Shown here: piece after piece, positions 63,011 to 64,000 of the stretch | How positions within the stretch are numbered: position 1 is the first letter of the stretch | Layout: every line of letters begins with the position of its first letter | NCBI RefSeq assembly: GCF_000730165.1 | Contig: NZ_CP022113.1 | Span: forward strand, 682,001-746,000 | DNA: 64,000 nt | Source of the DNA: Nitrospirillum viridazoti CBAmc | GTDB lineage: Bacteria > Pseudomonadota > Alphaproteobacteria > Azospirillales > Azospirillaceae | Reading direction: 5' to 3' | Made by a program: the position numbers and the translations under genes | Notes under the pieces: generated by a model | What the model was told of the DNA's origin: nothing | The model's input: the letters and a program-made list of their open reading frames with translations, nothing else | Databases searched by the model: none

Positions 63011-63612
63011 TGCCACGTTATGAAATTCCATGCAACGGCTTTTCTGCACTCAGCCACATCAAAAATGAGATCGGGGAATGGATGGCGCGGGGCGCGATTT
63101 CGCTACGGCGTTAGGCAGCCGGCAACGCGTAAGGCCGGCGGCATTCACGCCACCGGCCTCGTTCCAAACCTGCAATGACCATGACTCGTGGGCAGGCGGG
63201 CCAAGGCGCGCCGGCCCCGCCTTCCCTCACAGGCGTGGACCTCGTGGCAGCCCATCCGGCAACAGATTTCCTTGAAGTCGAGCCGTCCGCGCAGGCTCTC
63301 CCCATCCATTCCAAACCAATCGAGCCCGATTCCGGTTGTAAGGGAGCCTATGAAGCCATCGCCCCGGCCCCCCTGTCAGGTCTGCGGCAGCCGGAAGAGC
63401 AGATGTATCGCGGCAGGCTCGACCAATCAGACCCCAGGCCCCGCCGCCGTGCATAAATTATCCTCAAGCCCTGACCAAACGACCGGAAATTAATTATGTA
63501 TTTCAATAACATACTGCTTGTCGGGATGGAGGGTTGGCCATGTTCGGCGTGATTTGGCCATTTAACGTGTTGCGGGACACTGTGATTAAGAAAAGCAAAA
63601 AATAGAAATGAT
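63011..63612. other. Region without a supported gene
   Basis: Includes a GC-rich hairpin at 63132-63159 (AGGCCGG-x-GGC with GCC-x-CCGGCCT, one mismatch). A weak minus-strand frame of 54 aa (63145-63309) has its stop codon inside this hairpin. A short plus-strand frame at 63352-63495 has CxxC but no recognisable family. The last 150 bp are AT-rich and look non-coding. Confidence 0.45.
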
Positions 63613-63628
63613 TTGACAACGCTGTCAA
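63613..63628. promoter_or_regulatory. LacI-type operator-like inverted repeat
   Basis: TTGACA-ACGC-TGTCAA, perfect 6-bp arms. The AACGnTGTCA-like core with CG at the centre is typical of LacI-family operators in TonB-receptor promoters. It lies in the AT-rich leader upstream of the strong ribosome binding site at about 63782. Confidence 0.5.
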
Positions 63629-63795
63629 CGCAACTATTAATAACAGAGCTGACACCCGGCAAGCACCCGGATGCTGCCTGCGACCCAATCGCCGGCGGTA
63701 TAAGGGAAGGATTTTGCAGAAGCATACCGCCGGTAATCAGTAAGGTTGAGCCTAAGCCTAAGTAAAAAATAAATACATCTCGGGAGGATAGAGAC

Positions 63796-63849
63796 ATGAG
63801 CGCGCAAGCAATCTGCCGACCCTGTCATGGACATACTCACTACAGTTAG
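63796..63849 (+). CDS. Very short ORF (about 16-17 aa) behind a strong ribosome binding site
   Basis: GGGAGGATAGAGAC precedes ATG 63796, which reads MSAQAICRPCHGHTHYS and then a TAG stop. The leader looks like that of a sugar-responsive gene (LacI-type repeat upstream), but the ORF ends at once. It is a truncated gene start, a leader peptide or a decayed remnant. A stem TTCCCG-GCAA-CGGGAA follows at 63863-63878. Confidence 0.3.
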   Translation: MSAQAICRPCHGHTHYS

Positions 63850-63862
63850 AACTGGTTGACCT

Positions 63863-63878
63863 TTCCCGGCAACGGGAA
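63863..63878. terminator. Small hairpin with GCAA loop
   Basis: TTCCCG-GCAA-CGGGAA, the same core as the terminator at 60169-60201. It sits 14 nt behind the short ORF. There is no U-tract, so function is uncertain. Confidence 0.3.
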
Positions 63879-64000
63879 GGGATGGGTTTAGCCGACTGTC
63901 AGATCGGCATGCCCCTATTCCAGTATCAGGTAGATCCGTCGCGACCGGACAGCAGCGCTGTGCCGTTCCCTGGCGCGCACCCTAAACCATGGGTTGCGGG

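Noticed and set aside
63145-63309. 54-aa minus-strand protein MDGESLRGRLDFKEICCRMG...
   Set aside because: No good ribosome binding site, its stop lies in a hairpin, and no family is recognised; kept only as a note.
63352-63495. Short plus-strand frame with CQVCGSRKSRC, possibly a zinc ribbon
   Set aside because: AGGGAG precedes the ATG, but the rest is low-complexity and the frame is not supported by context.
1-64000. CRISPR arrays, tRNA or rRNA genes, prophage or integrase genes
   Set aside because: No spaced direct repeats, cloverleaf-like sequences, rRNA stretches or integrase signatures were seen; the only mobile-element trace is the IS630 fragment.

Overview
The window is high-GC DNA from a chromosome or large replicon, most likely of an alphaproteobacterium. 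It carries a polyhydroxybutyrate (PHB) locus, many LysR, GntR and TetR regulators, three TonB-dependent receptors and tightly overlapping catabolic operons. The mix suits the Rhodospirillales/Azospirillaceae (Nitrospirillum-like), but the genus is a guess. I saw no rRNA, tRNA, CRISPR array or intact mobile element. Almost everything is accessory carbon metabolism built as uptake, activation and cleavage modules, each with its own regulator.

Layout: (1) 1-4200, PHB locus: the end of phaB, a phasin-like protein, an M50/CBS membrane protease and phaC, with an FNR/FixK-like box in the divergent promoter. (2) 4240-10050, small redox and regulatory genes: MDR oxidoreductase, SnoaL-like protein, LysR, aldo/keto reductase, LysR, TetR, DUF1330. 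(3) 10112-21980, an AtuA/DUF4387/MFS/HyuB/HyuA operon, a frameshifted HTH-citrate-synthase-like gene, a 2-hydroxyacid dehydrogenase and a TonB receptor. Two promoters here share the same 13-nt motif. (4) 22065-29797, a GntR-controlled cluster: LeuCD-type hydro-lyase, CaiB CoA-transferase, HMG-CoA-lyase-like enzyme, isochorismatase-type amidase and two PuuE-like hydrolases. Two matching operators tie it together. I propose it degrades a cyclic imide or amide through a citramalate-like acid to acetyl-CoA plus a 2-oxo acid. (5) 29863-31110, a low-GC scar: Rhs core remnant, IS630 transposase fragment, Rhs C-terminal tail and a probable immunity gene.

(6) 31191-39100, a six-gene operon (MFS, VOC, methyltransferase, small protein, DUF4437 cupin, TonB receptor) with a divergent LysR; substrate unknown. 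(7) 39114-48225, a long minus-strand run: DUF4432, SDR, CaiB, a signal-less solute-binding-like protein, enoyl-CoA hydratase, D-glycerate dehydrogenase, D-glycerate kinase and a GH141-like beta-helix protein. (8) 48372-62939, an almost complete non-phosphorylating 6-deoxy-sugar pathway (L-fucose best, L-rhamnose possible): mutarotase, sugar dehydrogenase, lactonase, acid dehydratase, 2-keto-3-deoxy-acid dehydrogenase, diketo-acid hydrolase, L-lactate dehydrogenase, MFS transporter, a second GH141-like protein, TonB receptor and a GntR/FCD regulator whose likely operator is a perfect 20-bp palindrome. (9) 62940-64000, no convincing full gene, but a LacI-type operator and a strong ribosome binding site ahead of a 16-codon ORF.

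Gene starts were set by ribosome binding site and family alignment and often differ from the longest open frame. Functions come from recognised motifs and context only; no database search was run.
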